Positions 12,855-27,200 of a stretch of 64,000 bases of DNA are shown in pieces. Under the pieces are notes generated by a model, which had not been told where the DNA came from, searched no databases, and was given only the letters and a program-made list of their open reading frames with translations. Positions within the stretch are counted from its first letter, which is position 1; every line of letters starts with the position of its first letter. Made by a program: the position numbers and the translations under genes. Origin of the DNA: Nematostella vectensis (Eukaryota > Cnidaria > Anthozoa > Actiniaria > Edwardsiidae); NCBI RefSeq assembly GCF_932526225.1, contig NC_064035.1, positions 7,873,501 to 7,937,500 on the forward strand, written 5' to 3'.

Positions 12855-13850
12855 AAAATAAATTGTGCGCATGCGTGACTTAGAAACACTTGTTGGTGCA
12901 GGGCAAGAATAAGATGGTTTTGTGCGCATGTGTGGAATATAAACACTTATCGAGCGTAGGGTAAAAATAAGACGGTTTCATGCGCACGTGGATTATAAAC
13001 ACTTGTCTATAGTGTAGGGTTAGAAAAATACGGTTTTGTGCGTAAACGTGACTTATAAACACTTATCGAGCTTAGGGTAAGAATAAGACGGTTTTGTGCG
13101 CATACGTGACTTATAACCACTTGTCTATAGTGTAGGTTTAGAATAAGACGGTTTTGTGCGCATGTGTGACTTTTAAACACTTATTGAGTGTAGGGTAAGA
13201 ATAAGACGGTTTGGCGCGAATGCGTGACTTAGAAACACTTGTCGAGTGTAGGGTAAGAATAAACGGTTTTGTGCGCATACGTGGATTATAAACACTTGTC
13301 TATTGTGTAAGGTTAGAAAAAACGGTTTTGTGCGCATGTGTGGATTATAAACACTTATCGAAGGTAGGGTAAGAATAAGACGATTTTGTGCGCATACGTG
13401 ACTTATAAGCACTTGTCGCGTGTAGGGTAAGAATAAGACGGTTTGGCGCGAATGCGTGACTTAGAAACAATTGTCGAGTGTAGGGTAAGAATAAGACGGT
13501 TTTGAGCGCATACGTGGATCATAAACACTTGTCTATAGTGTAGGGTTAGAAAAAAACGGTTTTGTGCGTATTCGTGACTTATACACATTTATCGAGTGTA
13601 GGGTAAGAATAATACGGTTTGGCGCGCATGCGTGACTTAGAAACACTTATCGAGTGTAGTGTTAGGGTGAGACGGTTTTGTGCGCATGCGTGACTTATAA
13701 ACACTTATCGAGTGTAGTGTTAGGATAAGACGGTTTTGCGCGCATGCGTGACTTATACACACTTATCGAGCGTAGTGTTAGGATAAGACGGTTTGGCGCG
13801 CATGCGTGACTTAGAAACACTTGTTTGTTAGACGGTTTGGCGCGTATCAT
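12855..13850 (+). repeat. 58-60-bp minisatellite array (~17 copies)
   Basis: The unit reads approximately GACGGTTTTGTGCGCATGCG, TGACTTATAAACACTT, ATCGAGTGTAGGGTAAGAATAA. Successive GACGGTTT landmarks are 58-60 bases apart (for example 12971, 13087, 13147, 13206). Copies towards the right end carry TTTGGCGCGCATGCG and a shortened AGTGTTAGGATAAGACGG. The array begins about 150 bases after the 27-bp array, but the two units are unrelated. Confidence 0.92.
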
Positions 13851-16800
13851 ACGTGGCTAAAGGACCTGTTTGGCATTTTGTCCTTGATAAGGTTCCCATA
13901 GACTGGGCAAACACACTGTTTGGCAAGAGAAAATATCAAGTTACTCACATTTGCCCCACACAAAAAAGTCACAAATTCAATCGGCTACCTAGTCCCAGGG
14001 ATTTCTGAAAAACCAAGAAATTACCATTACTATATCCATCACATTGTCTTTATTAATTCGAGGGCATATACGCCAAAATTATCTCGAAAAGGCTAAATTT
14101 GTTAAATGTTGTGCAAAATCAACAGTTTCTGGATATTTAGTTTTAGAAAAGCATAAAATGGATATTCACACGGCCGAGACTAGCGTGCCCCTTTTGCCAC
14201 TTTACTCCATTCCCCTAAGCCTGAAGTAAAGCTTTCTTAAGCCCTGTTAGTACCAAATCTAATTTGTTGTGGGTCGTAGAGAGGACATGTTAAGCCGGTG
14301 ATGGTATTTTCGAAAGGGTCGTGAGTTGTGTATCATCGTCAAATTATCATAAAGTCAATTAAAGCTCGCTGAGAGGTCGGCGCGTTTGAAGAGTTTACTG
14401 CGATTGCGCTTTTAATAAAATAAAACCCTTGCTCAAGTTCTGTAAAAATTAAACAAAATGAATGGTGATCCTTATATTGGGCATTGGGGAGACTCGGTTT
14501 CTTATCTTCCTCTTTGCATTTTCACCGAAGGCTTGTCCTTTCTTAGCTATTCGAAATTGATTCGAGACTACACCAGCTTTCCCGAGATAAGAAATAAACA
14601 GCTCAACTTAAGGAACTGCTGGATTTTTCTACTCAATATAAAGTTTATTTTGTGAGAAGAAAGTTTGCCACAACATCGGGCGAACTAACTTCATTCTTTG
14701 TTGTGGCTAAATTTCTATCCTATGCAAACATTTATCAAAATGAAAACCTATCAGATGGCATATGCCACTCAAAAGTGGCCTAACTTGTTTCACTTGCGCA
14801 AACAAACTTGTGATCTCTGTGCTTCTGGCAGAAAATAATTTAGATTAACTTCTAAAAATACACCAAGCTCTTAATAAGAACTTGGAGTGAAAATAACGTT
14901 TGGTTTTTTGTTTTAGCGCACTGTGGGAAATCTGGGCGTTCCCTGGTGTACCAGAAAGAAATCGAGGATGAGTGGGTAGTTATAAAACATTGAACGGCAT
15001 AGTATTGAGGCATGTGTGTATCCTAAACTACCAGATAAATTGGCGAATGTAACTAATAGAAATGTTTGGTTAACAAAACCTTGTGTTGATCGTGTAAAAA
15101 TTTCAATATTAACTCTCTTTATCAATTATAATAGTGGTGCTTAGCTTTGGACAATGCCTCAGGGTGGATTGTGAGTAACACGAGTACACGAAGCACGGAT
15201 ATCTACGGGTACAGCTCTCGTTGATACCAGCGACCAAATAAAAGGCGCCAAAAGACGTTTTTCATCGTTGGCGAACTTTTTAAGCTAATGACTGGACTGT
15301 ATGCGTCTTGGGAACACAAAGTTTTAATTTCGGGCTTCCTTTTATTGTCACTCTCTCTTGTTAAGGCTGCTTCGTGGCAAAACCGCGTAACGTCTATTTC
15401 GATCAGCGTTTCCATTTAGCGCACGCATTTGCAAAGCGCATGCGACTTTTCTCTGAGGATAGTCCTCTGCTGCTAAGTGAAAAGCAAAGGTCCGTTTACA
15501 AACATTCAACAAAACACAAAAAGAAGAGAAGAGATAATACTGATAATATGAATGTAAAGTTTATACGGCCAAACATTTACAAAGAAACAGCGAGCCCTTT
15601 TGCCTCTGAATGTATCATCATGGTTAACCAATCACAAGCGCGAACATTAGGATAAGTAAATATTGCGTTCGCTCTGATTGGCGGAGCGCGTTTCGCACCA
15701 GGAAGGCAGGACTGCGAGCAAGCATGTGTTCTATATAAACGAGGTAGTGATCTATCTTAGTTTATGTAGGGAATAGAAACCTACTACATTACCCTTCCAG
15801 CACAACGTGCCTATTTGTTCAACGCTGACTCCGTCATCTAGGCAATAACAGTAACAAGGTCATTATCTTCCTTCACGAGAAGGTAACGTACACACATCTA
15901 TTTCCCGTCGGGTTCCTAAACAGGTTTTTATTGAGAACATCGGCGTGCCCCATCAGAGGCTACTACAAGTGAAAATCTATTCTATTCTAGAAATACAATT
16001 GAGGATTACTATTTTGTCATCCATCCATTTTAGAGAATTTCCATCAGATAGTTTGCTATTTTACCACTCGTTGTCGCAAAACCTCGGAAATTCTTAAGGA
16101 GCCATTTTTTGGATTACTCTCGCGACCATCACCCTATGAAACAACAAGCAACGATGCATAGTGATATATAAACGACTCTTTTTGTAGGAATAGCTTAGGG
16201 ATAAATATATAAATAAAGCCTGCTCTCTTGCTGCGCTTCGAAAGCCACACTTTACAACGCTTGAGGAAAACGGGATAGAAAATATAATGGGATATAGCGC
16301 CTTCACGTTTTTTGAAGGAAAATACAAGCCAATTGTGACCTTTTCGTTATAAATATAATCTATAAACACACGCGAATTTTGCGGAATTTTTGAAAAATCG
16401 ACAAAACATGACAGCCAACTCAATACTAGATTTCATGTTTGACAAAAGCAGACTCTGACTTGCTACGTCGTGTAAGACAGAACAGGTCGGGAAAATTGCT
16501 TGAAAGAAACCTTTGCAATTGTAGTAGTGTCATTGCAATAGAGTATGGAATGCCTTGCTGTCTCTCTGGATAGTTTAACTTCTTAATTGGAGGTCATCTT
16601 GTGTAAATGCGACGAGATATTTGTAGATTTAGGCGCGCGTAATGTTTATACTGAGGCCAAAAATTGGCGCAAAGCGTATAACCGAAATCTTAAAAAGCCC
16701 TTGTTAAACTAAAAAAAAATAACCCTCACTCAAACACCCTAAAATCATCTTTGAAGACGCATGATTTGCCTTCTTAGATGGTAGATATAAATCGGAGATT

Positions 16801-19147
16801 GTTTCACGGTACTTGAAAGAATAGCCCAATTCTCTTGGAACAACCTTTCCGCCTGCGTGTTGTTAAGATCCAGAATTAGCGCGGCCTGCCCGAGTTATCC
16901 AAGCGTGAACTAAAAATAGGAGTACCGTTGGGTAGTAGCGACGCTTCTTTTCATGCTTTACTCTAGTGGAGGTTGGCCCAACTTATAAGTATAGTCGTAT
17001 GTTAGGTACAGGCGAAAATATTTAGCCAATCCAAACAAATCTAAAAAAAAATCCTAGCGAAACATTTCTAGAAGCTTTCTGTCGTTTTTTAATGCTATTA
17101 TCGTTATTTTGTGCGCTAAAATACACAAACAAAATTTTAACGGTAACCCAAGTCGTATTCTTAAATAGGAGGCAAAACAGTAAAATAAAGCTATATAATA
17201 CTATCCATTTAATAGATTAGGTCTATTCCAATAATAAATAAAGTATTTAGCCTGTAGAGCAACAATTTTATCAACCTATTTGCTTTTTCCCTCACAAATT
17301 TTTGCATTATTTCTGGAAGTGCACAACGCCATAAAATAAGGCTCTTTAATTTAATGAAAGCAGACTTTCGAGCTTTATTTTTTTGCAAGTTAACAAGCCA
17401 CGAGACAGGTGTTGAAAGATACCGTATCTCTCCGTGGCCTACAGTAAACCCGGCTCACTGTATTAGTCCCAAAGTTTCTTCTTTCTTTCTATCAGTTCAA
17501 GAGAATTACACCTTATTTGTAAAGAGAAAACAAAAAGGACGTTCGAAAACAAAGGAGAGGCGGCAAGTGTAATAAGGTTTATTTTAGAAAGAAATAGGGC
17601 GTCCCTGCGCTAATAAACAGTGAATAATACTACCAATAGCCCGAGGTAATTTTCATAACTAGGCCAATCGCTACTTCTAAAGGAAACATTTCATTTAACC
17701 TCAGCTAATTTGCCGTCTCAAAACTCGAGTAGCCCCTGGGTAAGGAAATGAGACTATTTGGCATCTCTTGTTGTAGTGTCAGTTAGTTAGCGCTCAGTGT
17801 TTGGTAACGTTTAGAAAGCGATTATACAAAAGAATAGGGTAAAGTAATCTTCTTTTTACTAAAACACGGTTTAAAAGTAATAAAAATGAAATTGCGGCAA
17901 TAGTCAACAAAAGCTTTCTCGTCATCGCACGCATTTTACACGCCGCAAAGAAAGGTCTGAAATTGGTTAAATGGTCCGCCGTAAATTCGAGCGCGTCATG
18001 GTAGACGCGCCTAGAAGTTCAGAGCGAGCTCGCGACTCAACAGTCTTCGCAAAGTTTGCTCTCAAACTAAGCGCGCAAACATCGTCAATGTATTGCATAA
18101 ACAAGGAAAATCGCAAACACGGAATGAGTCGTATTTATGAGTTGATCACCGATAAATAGGCATGTCAATAGCCCCAGGGGACGCGTCCGATTGCTCACTT
18201 GGCGAAATAGTTCGAAAAGGGGTGCACTTAAAAAGCTTGGGCAAAAAGACAGAACGTTAAAGAATGCGTACATGGAGACACGGACTAATCGCAGTTAAGT
18301 CCCGACAACGGAGTCCCATAAGATTTTTTTCTCGGGATCCTTGCTTTAGTGATTCCATGTGTAGTAACAAAATTACCGATATAAGGGTAGTTAGAAACCT
18401 TAGTTATTGCAGGAAGACTATTTCTTACAGCTGTCTGAGAAAACACCTGGATTGGGCTTTTGTGGTATGATTGACGTGAGCGAAATTTACTAATTAATTG
18501 CACTGGCTTCCGGAAATGAGAAAAAGGATTCTAAAAAATTCAGTGTCTGTTCCACTACCCACGCGCGCACGATTTGCTGTCATCCCTGATGTTTTTTCTT
18601 GCCGCAGAGTTTCCGATGGCAAGTACGCTCTTGGTGCGAGGGTAAACAGCTACATGCAACACACACAATAATAGAGACGTCGCAAACAATTATGCACTGA
18701 ATTACTGACGTGAGAACAATTTGCTATTATTTAATAAACAAAACCTACGTCGGTACGCAAGTCGCGTGATTTTTTCTATTACCTTTTTGGCTCTAGAAAT
18801 TCCAGAAAATATTCAAGACGCTATATACGGTTGGCACTAAACCACAAAAGCAGGTGGCGGCCGATTTATGTTATAACTGTTAAGTGAAATGCGGCAGGCA
18901 ATTTAATACGTAGTGAACGATTCTCAATCGTCCGGACAATTGAGTTAAAAGCCTACCGAAAGGAAAGAGCTTTCAGGAAAAGAATAAAGCGAGTTTCCCG
19001 ACGTAATTGCCATTGTTTGTGCTTGCGCTGTGCAGCGATTGTGATGTAAATGGTTCTGACGGGGCAGTGTAGTGACAGGGCCCTGGTTACGGCTAAGGTT
19101 CTCAAGAATGCGAAAAGTGCTGCGGAACACTTCGCGCGGGGCAAGCG
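13851..19147. other. Gene-free intergenic DNA upstream of foxA
   Basis: Open frames of up to 109 codons occur, but none shows a known domain or coding-like composition. Apart from a promoter-like cluster near 15.7 kb I see no structure. Regulatory DNA for foxA could lie here, but nothing in the bases shows it directly. Confidence 0.45.
15628..15740 (+). promoter_or_regulatory. Candidate promoter with two CCAAT boxes and a TATA box
   Basis: CCAAT at 15628-15632, an inverted CCAAT (ATTGG) at 15677-15681 within a GC-rich patch, and TATATAAA at 15733-15740 are spaced as in a canonical core promoter. Transcription would be predicted to start near 15765 on the + strand. No protein-coding exon follows. 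A possible 5' splice site, GAGAAG|GTAACG, is near 15882, so a non-coding first exon is conceivable. Motifs this short can occur by chance. Confidence 0.3.
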
Positions 19148-19155
19148 TGACGTCA
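19148..19155. promoter_or_regulatory. CRE palindrome upstream of foxA
   Basis: A perfect TGACGTCA lies about 590 bases before the foxA start codon in a locally GC-rich patch. It is a candidate CREB/ATF site. No experimental evidence can be read from the sequence. Confidence 0.25.
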
Positions 19156-19603
19156 GCCCTTTGATAAATTTGATGCGGCTAAATGAGTTTGCTTTTAGAG
19201 ATCTGTCCAATGTGAAGTGCGCAGAGAAAGCTATCTATGTCCTTCCTGAGATACCGAGTTATCATCCCATCTAGACCCGACCATATTGCCTTCACCGGCA
19301 TAACAAAGTTGTAAGCCCCCGTTTTCTGTTGACTTTTTGGATTGGAGATAGGACAAAGCTATAAAGAGTCCTATCGAAATAATTATATTTGCTCATGAAT
19401 TATGAAACGGCAATTTGTTTGTAAGCCACTGTGATGGACATGTGATAATGGTTCTAGTAGGATTTAATAAAATGGTTTTCCCTAGCTAGCTACAAAGACT
19501 CCAGCGCAAACAATTGGCGGGCTCGGGCGAGAGCTTTCCCGGTAAACAATGGAGGGGGAGGAGCTACCGTTTATGTCACGGTTAGCTTGTTGACGGACTG
19601 TCA

Positions 19604-19613
19604 CTAAAAATAA
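19604..19613 (+). promoter_or_regulatory. A/T-rich MEF2- or TATA-like site before foxA
   Basis: CTAAAAATAA fits the MEF2 consensus YTAWWWWTAR and could equally serve as a weak TATA-like element. It lies 126 bases before the foxA start codon, a plausible core-promoter distance for this intronless gene. Confidence 0.25.
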
Positions 19614-19738
19614 AACTTCTTTATTACTAGGAGGTAATCTGCACAAGTCGCTAGCGGAGACACAGTGAACACCAACACCAGCAGCGCGCAACGTCAACCG
19701 GCAAACTGGATCCTCAGTACAGAAACCTCGAGATAGAG

Positions 19739-20599
19739 ATGATGGAGCACACGGGGGTGCCTCCAGCGGCCATGCAAGACCCATCACAAAACCCGCACGA
19801 GCTCAAGAAATCCAAGGACAAGGAGAAAGCGTATCGCCGGAGCTACACGCACGCCAAGCCGCCATATTCATATATCTCACTCATCACGATGGCCATTCAA
19901 CAGAGCCCAAACAAGATGCTCACACTGAGCGAGATCTACCAATTCATCATGGACTTGTTTCCCTACTACAGGCAAAACCAACAGCGCTGGCAGAACTCTA
20001 TCCGGCACAGTTTATCATTCAATGATTGCTTCGTGAAGGTGCCGCGCTCTCCTGACCGCCCCGGGAAAGGCAGTTACTGGACTCTCCACCCGGACTGCGG
20101 TAATATGTTCGAGAACGGGTGCTACCTTCGCAGGCAGAAGCGCTTCAAAGCCGAGAAAAAACCGGACCTGAGTCACCTTAGCAAGGTGAGCAGTATGACA
20201 CACAACCCGGTCACAGTACAAAGCATGGCGAAGAGCATGGCGGCACAACCTCGCTCAATGGGAACCCCTAGCTTCCTTGCACCGTCTCCGTACGGGACGG
20301 CTATGGGCATGGGACACGTTGGGAGCATGACCGCCATGGGTATGGCAGGTATGCCCATGAATAAGTCGTTTAATCACCCATTCGCTATCAAGAATATCAT
20401 CGCGCAAGATCACGAAGCTGAGCTGCGAGGCTACGACCCCATGCACTTCAGTCCTTATCATCCATCACTCCAATCCATGGGTTCCCTAGGACTCCCTAAA
20501 TCCGCCTACGAATCGCAACCTATCACGACGGATACGAGTCCGTACTACCAGGGTTGCGTCTTCACGCCGTCGAGTTGTGGTATATCAAATCTTTCGTGA
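19739..20599 (+). CDS. foxA: Forkhead transcription factor FoxA
   Basis: This is a complete single-exon gene of 286 residues encoding a nuclear DNA-binding regulator. In animals FoxA specifies endoderm and pharynx. The forkhead domain spans roughly residues 38-137. It opens with [10 protein letters not shown], contains the recognition-helix segment [18 protein letters not shown], and closes with [20 protein letters not shown] and the basic RRQKRFK. Two further motifs identify the FoxA class. Conserved region II ([10 protein letters not shown], residues 213-222) is an eh1-like Groucho-binding site, and the C-terminal TSPYYQG (residues 266-272) matches conserved region III. Two adjacent ATGs open the frame at 19739 and 19742; the first is used here. 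The methionine-rich stretch at 163-209 is low complexity. Local GC content is clearly higher than in the flanks. A poly(A) signal follows at 21241. Length and sequence match what I remember of Nematostella foxA. Confidence 0.97.
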   Translation: MMEHTGVPPAAMQDPSQNPHELKKSKDKEKAYRRSYTHAKPPYSYISLITMAIQQSPNKMLTLSEIYQFIMDLFPYYRQNQQRWQNSIRHSLSFNDCFVKVPRSPDRPGKGSYWTLHPDCGNMFENGCYLRRQKRFKAEKKPDLSHLSKVSSMTHNPVTVQSMAKSMAAQPRSMGTPSFLAPSPYGTAMGMGHVGSMTAMGMAGMPMNKSFNHPFAIKNIIAQDHEAELRGYDPMHFSPYHPSLQSMGSLGLPKSAYESQPITTDTSPYYQGCVFTPSSCGISNLS

Positions 20600-21240
20600 A
20601 CTTAGCGCAGCACTTAGAACACTAGAAGTAGAAATTATTCTAAGAAAAGCTGAATATTATGATAAACCTGTATATATAAACATTGAGGCACTGAAAATTG
20701 AGCTATCCGACGAATATCTCGTCTATGTACAATGTGCTTGAGCTTTCGTATGATTATATTGATCATTTTTTACTACAAGCACAACTAGATTTCGTAAAGA
20801 GCTAGAAAATTTAATAATTTTATGAACAATCAAAAATGTAAAATAGAAGATGAAAATGTTAGGCTAGGAAAAACAAAAATGATTAGAGTATTTTGAAGAA
20901 AGCAAATCTTCCGAAATCAAAATATTTTGAAATTGAATTAACAGACACAAGTGATTATTAGCTAAGAAAATGTTTGTAAAGATTCCTATATACACATATA
21001 TATTGTTTCGCAAACTTGTTCTGTTGAAGCTGACCATTAGATGAAAGAGCGTGCAGTTAATATTTGGCTTTTCGACAGTCGCTTTCTGTATTCGGGGCAT
21101 AACATTGACTGTTGCTCAGTTTGTTCTCGTGTCAACTCTGTATTTATCATTGCTTCACTTTTATTTATACTAGTCAGGCGAGGGAACGGTTTTTATTGTA
21201 AATGTACTCTCATGGTCAACGTTTGTGGATACTTGAAGAA

Positions 21241-21246
21241 AATAAA
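21241..21246 (+). terminator. foxA: Candidate poly(A) signal of foxA
   Basis: AATAAA lies about 640 bases after the foxA stop codon. It is the first canonical hexamer I noticed downstream on this strand and would give a 3' untranslated region of about 660 bases. Confidence 0.4.
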
Positions 21247-21259
21247 TTTTTAACGAATC

Positions 21260-24200
21260 AATTGGGACGTCAATGGTGAATAACTGTGTTGCGGCTTTCA
21301 GCTATCCAACAATCGAAGCAGAGCGCGGCAATGGCTTTTGCTTGTCCTTTAAGAACCACTAAGTGCATTAACCCAAACTGCACTCTGTCCGGTTTTGGCT
21401 AACATTAAGGCCTATGTAATCAAAGTAATCATACGATGGGTATGTTTATGGCTGAATCGCAAACATAGGCCGAATTTATCGAGCGTTGTTGGGATAGTTT
21501 TAACAGCAGAATGCATACTTAGTACTCGACAGGGTGCAACTTCTTTTATTCACACGGCACTTTCTTTGAGCACCGCGCAACGGAGAACTTGTTCACGGGT
21601 GATTTTTAAAATGAGGTGTAAAAATGGCCCCACAAACATTTTGTTTTTATCTCGGTTATAGTTTTGTGAAGCCCTCTTCTTTAATTGATCTCCAAAGGAA
21701 AACACCCCAATACATGCAGGCATGGACTAATTAGATATATAGAAATAGATTTGTTGTTCGAAAAAGGGATAGAATTCTCGAGACAAGCTTCAGGGTTGAG
21801 CGAGAAATGATGTGCTGACAGGATAACACACGCTAAACCCGCAAGTCAAGTAAAATAGAAACGCCAAAAACGCTATAATCAAACTGACAGAATTCAAACA
21901 AGCTCTTTTAGCACGGCAATTCATACAGACAAAAACACAATCTTCGGTAAACTTTGCAACCTGTGTTTGGAAATGCACTCTCCGTGGAGATCAAATTTCT
22001 TAAAATCGGGCCGTCGAGTTGCTAGTTCAAACATCGTAAAGCATACACAGAGTACTACCCCCATTAACAACACACGGCCCGCTCCTTAGCAAGTTGTGCA
22101 GTTGAACCTCGAGGATGTGATATTTCGTTCCGGTGGTCGCGAGCGAAGTGCCCAAGGCGTCTAAAAAAGACCCAGAACACAGCGAGGCGGTCGATGATCA
22201 TGGTATTCAACTTTGCCACTGGCTGTTTCACACATCTTCTTTAGCGGTGAGTTTATTGTCAAGGCGGGATGGTGTAAGAATACTAGGAGCGGTAACCGTT
22301 TGCTTCACACGTAGCCATGCTTCCCTCTGATGGCGAGTCGATAGGATAAAGGCAATCGAGTTATTAGTTTGAGTTTTATTAGATGAGTTTTGCCGGTTTA
22401 GAGTTTTAAAAAGGAACGCACTGTCGAGCGAGTCTCGATCTTTTGTCTGTTTTGCGGTCCGTTTTGTATTCTCTACCAGCGCGTGAAGGCGCTTCCAGCA
22501 TGTAAGTGGATTAAAAGTAACTGAAAGTAATTTCTTGAGTTATTTAAGCAGATTTGAAACCAAGGAGGAAGCCCTTAGGGCATTTTACTTTCTCACAAAC
22601 TGCGAGAAGAGAGGCATTTGGCGCGTCTTTAGAATGTGGTCGACTATTGGAACTTGATAAGCTTTTCAAAGGAACCACACAAAAGCGGTTCTTTCGTTAA
22701 TTTTACAAGACAAAAAGTTCACACTTGAGTTGAAATTTATCCATTCACCTAGTCTTAATATCTAATCAAAGGCACGAGATCGGCCGATGCCAGCTAAAAC
22801 TACCATAAACTATTTTCCTTAGGAAAACAGGAGGAAACATAAGATACACCAGGACTTATTTATCAGGATTTGGACAACAAACTTGGATCATAAACACGAG
22901 AAAATCACATACAAATCAGAAATTTTACTGGCCAAGATAGAACTTTGTAGTTGTTATGTCTAGTGAGCCGCCGAATAGGATATCCCCGATAGTAATTATG
23001 GGCTAAACTTGTTATCACATCGAGCCGGCGCGGCACTTGCAGTCCACCATCTTGTGCCGGAAAGACGCATCGATTCGCTATTGTGTCCTAGAAATCCTTT
23101 ATCGCTAAGTTTACACAGTATACATTTATAGCAAAACTAAAGCCCTAAAAGGCTCATAAATTTTGGATTTGGGTTTTTTTTTATAGAATTTGTAAAAATT
23201 GGTAAGGAAATGATAAATCACAGTTCTGGTTGTCGAGTCTCTGCGAACATGTTGCATGCAAATCACCGCTGTTTCACTGCTAGATATCAAAGGGACCGAA
23301 AGACGACCGCTCGATAACTAGAACGTTAGCGGTATTTTATTCATGTTTTTTCCCAAAGAACTGCGACCGACAACGAGCAAACGTACGCGATTTTACTTTC
23401 CATGAAGATTACTGAGACAAAAACTCTTTTGTGTCTGCATTGGCCCGTTTACATGACTCATAAGGCTTAGCTAAGTCACAAGAGGGTAGGAAAGCCGAGA
23501 ATGCTCGTTTCTTTAGTTCTTCCAAAAGCTAAAGATTTAACACTGTTCTGGTATTTGTGTGATTGTCGGCTAAGCTGTAGGATGTAGAGAAAAAAACACT
23601 GCCATAGGGCATCTCCTTGCGCTACATAAAGAACTAGAGGTAAAATTCTACTCGTACTGAACCATGGTTCCCTCCTAAAAAAAACTCCTAACAACAAGAA
23701 GTTTAATGATCACTGCTGGACCGAAAATAGATAGGGGCATATCACGTTTGCGGAAATATCATTTAGAAAGTTATCTACAGACGTTTGAGCTTCATTGCAA
23801 TAATATCAAAACACTCTAAAACGGTTAAAGCGGCCCTATGTATCAAGGAAAGCCCTCATTTAACCTTAGCGGAAAATATGGCGGGGCAATTTCTTAGACC
23901 TTTCAAGATAAACATCTCATTTCTTAAAGTCTTATCTTTATCTTCCGACTTTCTTGGCTCATGCCGAAATGTTTTTAAAAGATGATTTGCAAAATCCCAC
24001 AATACAGCTTGGCTACAGGGAGCATTGTCAGTGGAATCCAGGGTTTCTCGTATAGGTTTGCCTAGCCATTTACTTATTTCTACTTGTTGTTGTTTTTCTA
24101 GATGTTATCACTACTCCTTGTTTGTCTTAACCTTCTTTTACGACTCCATATAGTGTACCAAGACACACTCTTTGAAATACTATACCATGATAACTTTCAA

Positions 24201-27200
24201 CAAGCAAGCCAACGATTCATTTCACGTAGCCATCAGTTTAATGTCATAACATGGAAATCTTTACTTGTGAGTCCATTTCACGACACACATAGTCATAACA
24301 TAGAAATCTTTACTTGTGAGTCCATTTCACGACACACATACGAGTTATTATTACGGTATTACGGTTATTACGGTATGGTGCTGAAAGTTGAATTAACCTA
24401 TGCCATTAGATCTATCTTCGCTGGTTAAACAAGTCATAGCCCACCCAAGAAGAAAGCTCCGAGTATTTTTCTTAGGAAACTCCATTACTAGGGCACGGCG
24501 GCTGTAAAAACAGTCAAATCTCACGAATTACAATGCAGGCATGTGTAGAGTGTCAGAGAGTGGACAAAATAAGAATAGCAAGGCTTTCAAGCCAGGAAGG
24601 AAGTAAACGGACGTACGAAGCACAGGAAATGCAGACCTAAGTGTCAGAGGGTCCCGATCGCGCCTTGTTGCAATAGACTCGCTGTCAGCAAGATACTTGA
24701 GATAAGCGAAGAATTTCCGATCTTAATGCCAAACATGATGCTGTTGCCAGAGCAAAATAGTTACCCCGAAGCTCACCGAACTGATACTAGGAACTTACAT
24801 AGCATCAAGCAATTTAGTCGGGGCCAATAGATGGAAGATCGGTTTGATCTTCTTCATGGCTCAGACAGCCCACTTCCTTCTGAACGACCGAACTATGCTC
24901 ATGGCCAACACGAATCGCGAAGGCTGGGTCTACTGTATAAGACTTGAGCTATGCACACGTTTAGTTTGCTCATACGTTTGTATGTTTTCCATTTATATTA
25001 GAAAATTAGGATAAGTAAGACAAGCGAAATATTACAGGGTTTACCGAGCGACTCTTTACTGGCCACTCGGTACGACGTGATGGGCCAAATATTTGCCTGT
25101 TAGACTGTTAACTAGTGTTCTTTGACTAGCAAGAGTCAGTTTTAGCATACAAACAAACGTGAATCGGCTCTGAACACATAGCCTCGTGGCAGACTGTTGG
25201 TCTAGAATGTTTAAAATTGTTTTCCTTCGAGTTATACTGTCAGTATTCGAAGTTTTGGAGGGTGAAATCTGCGAAGGATTCTCAAAGTAAAAATCCTAGA
25301 TATTCTATTTTTCGTACTGTTTTTTTTCGGGAGCAATTCAGGAAATGCATACGAACGTTTTGAGTAGCGAGGGAAATGCTGGCACGCGTTGTGATTGGCG
25401 ACCTTCTCCCTGTCTTACGTTTTTTTAATATCTAAATAGCAACCTTCGCGTTCTTTGAATTCACGATTCGTAAATGTGTGTAATAAAACTCTAGCTGTCA
25501 ACACTTTTAAACTAAAAAAGGCAGATTAGGTTCCCATTTGTTACCACAAGACGAAAGTTTGGAAGGGAAAATGCCGCAATGATAATAAAACTCTGAATAC
25601 TTGGTTAGTTGGCGGCCTGCAAACTTTGTACACACATAAAAGGATTTGTCAAAACCGATCAAGAATTACTCGAATATTAAGAAACGAGAGGAAATAAAAT
25701 TTAATGAAGTTTTCTTGGATATTTTTACCAGTTAGCCTCCCGAGGCCATAAATTGGCCGTATCTACAACCGATGCCCGAGGCTGTGTGCAACTAAGAACA
25801 GCTTATTTTAACTTATTTGGAAGCAAGGCATTAGCCTTCGCCAAACATGTCCTTGACAGAACTGATATATTGTCTTGGCGGGGTTATTTGTTTTAATGAA
25901 AAGATTTACATTTAGGATGTTTTCCAAAGGGCAAGTGAACGGATAGTGTGATAAAGTAAGAATTTCTTTAATAAGAAGGAATTATGACTTTTTTCTTGCT
26001 AATGGTACCGCCTTGCCAAACCGTGACAATTTTAAGCCCCAACAGTAGTTTATTGTGACTTGGAATTGCCGACTGGATTATGGCAGCTTTTGCCTATAGA
26101 GAAAGTAATAAAGAAATAACGTATCATTCAAAGTCTAAAGGACTAAGCTGGCGTTAAAGATATGGGTCAGGAATACAAAAATACCGTTTGGATCTTGGTG
26201 AAAATCATGAATATCATGCTCACAATTGAAATACCAAATCCTCGAGAAAAATTATTTCAATTAGTAAAAAGTTAAAAATATATATATTCAGTGTATTACT
26301 AAGTCACAAAGAAAGGTTTAAAAGAATTTTGTTAATATAAAAAGGGACAGAAAAACACATTTTAAAAATAGACCCTATGCAAAAACGTTGTGAAGCGTAG
26401 AAGATATTTAAAAACAACAAACACTAGTTTTCGCACAGATAAGAAAGGTAGTTAGTAAACCAACAAAGAAATATTTGCTGCCGAATTCTACTTGATACCA
26501 TTCCCACCATAAAATAGCTATATTGTTCTTAACTTTGTCAGCATGCCTAAACAAGAGCAATGAGTTTGGGGATACCATAGTTAACTTTGGGGATACCAAG
26601 TCAGGGAAATGGGTGTAACAGTAAGGAAAAGTTTTAGAGGCTTTCAGAGATCTTTAGGATGGTAAACAATGATTAACAGAATTAGTACTGAAGCCGTCGT
26701 GGCAAGGTTTGTGGGTTAGGTCAGCTGCCGGGCAAATGTTAGCTCTCAATCCAAAAGAAACAAATAAGTAAATTTCGAATCTGCGGCTTTTCTGGTGGAC
26801 AATATTGGACATTGCTCTCGAGAGAAATCCGTACCGAATGCTTTATTCTTAAAACCCATAACATCACGAATGGAAAGCACACAGTTTAAGAGAAAACGCT
26901 CTCAGCCTGGAATGGGTGTATAACACGAAGAGTTGACATTTAATTTCAAAAGACATCTGTATTTTACTTTATGAATTTGCTCAATATTTTCAATGTTGAT
27001 TGTGTATTTTACTTAGATATTAACTCGAGTTTATATCTCAAGATAGATACTGGTTGTTTTCCAACGATTTTGTTTTCGCTTTTTTAGAAACCACAAGTGT
27101 TAAAAAGAAAAGGGATACTGTTATACTCATTTTAAGACAAAAAACGCCCAAACATCTAGCATGTTTTCGGAAAATTCCGTTGTTGCCTGTTCAAGGCTAA

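Noticed and set aside
7876-13850. CRISPR array or telomeric repeat
   Set aside because: Units are head-to-tail with no unique spacers, and the GGG-containing unit is not TTAGGG. The genome is eukaryotic.
19050-19274. Short coding exon upstream of foxA
   Set aside because: The 74-codon frame overlaps a longer antisense frame and has no domain. FoxA is complete in one exon with its own start.
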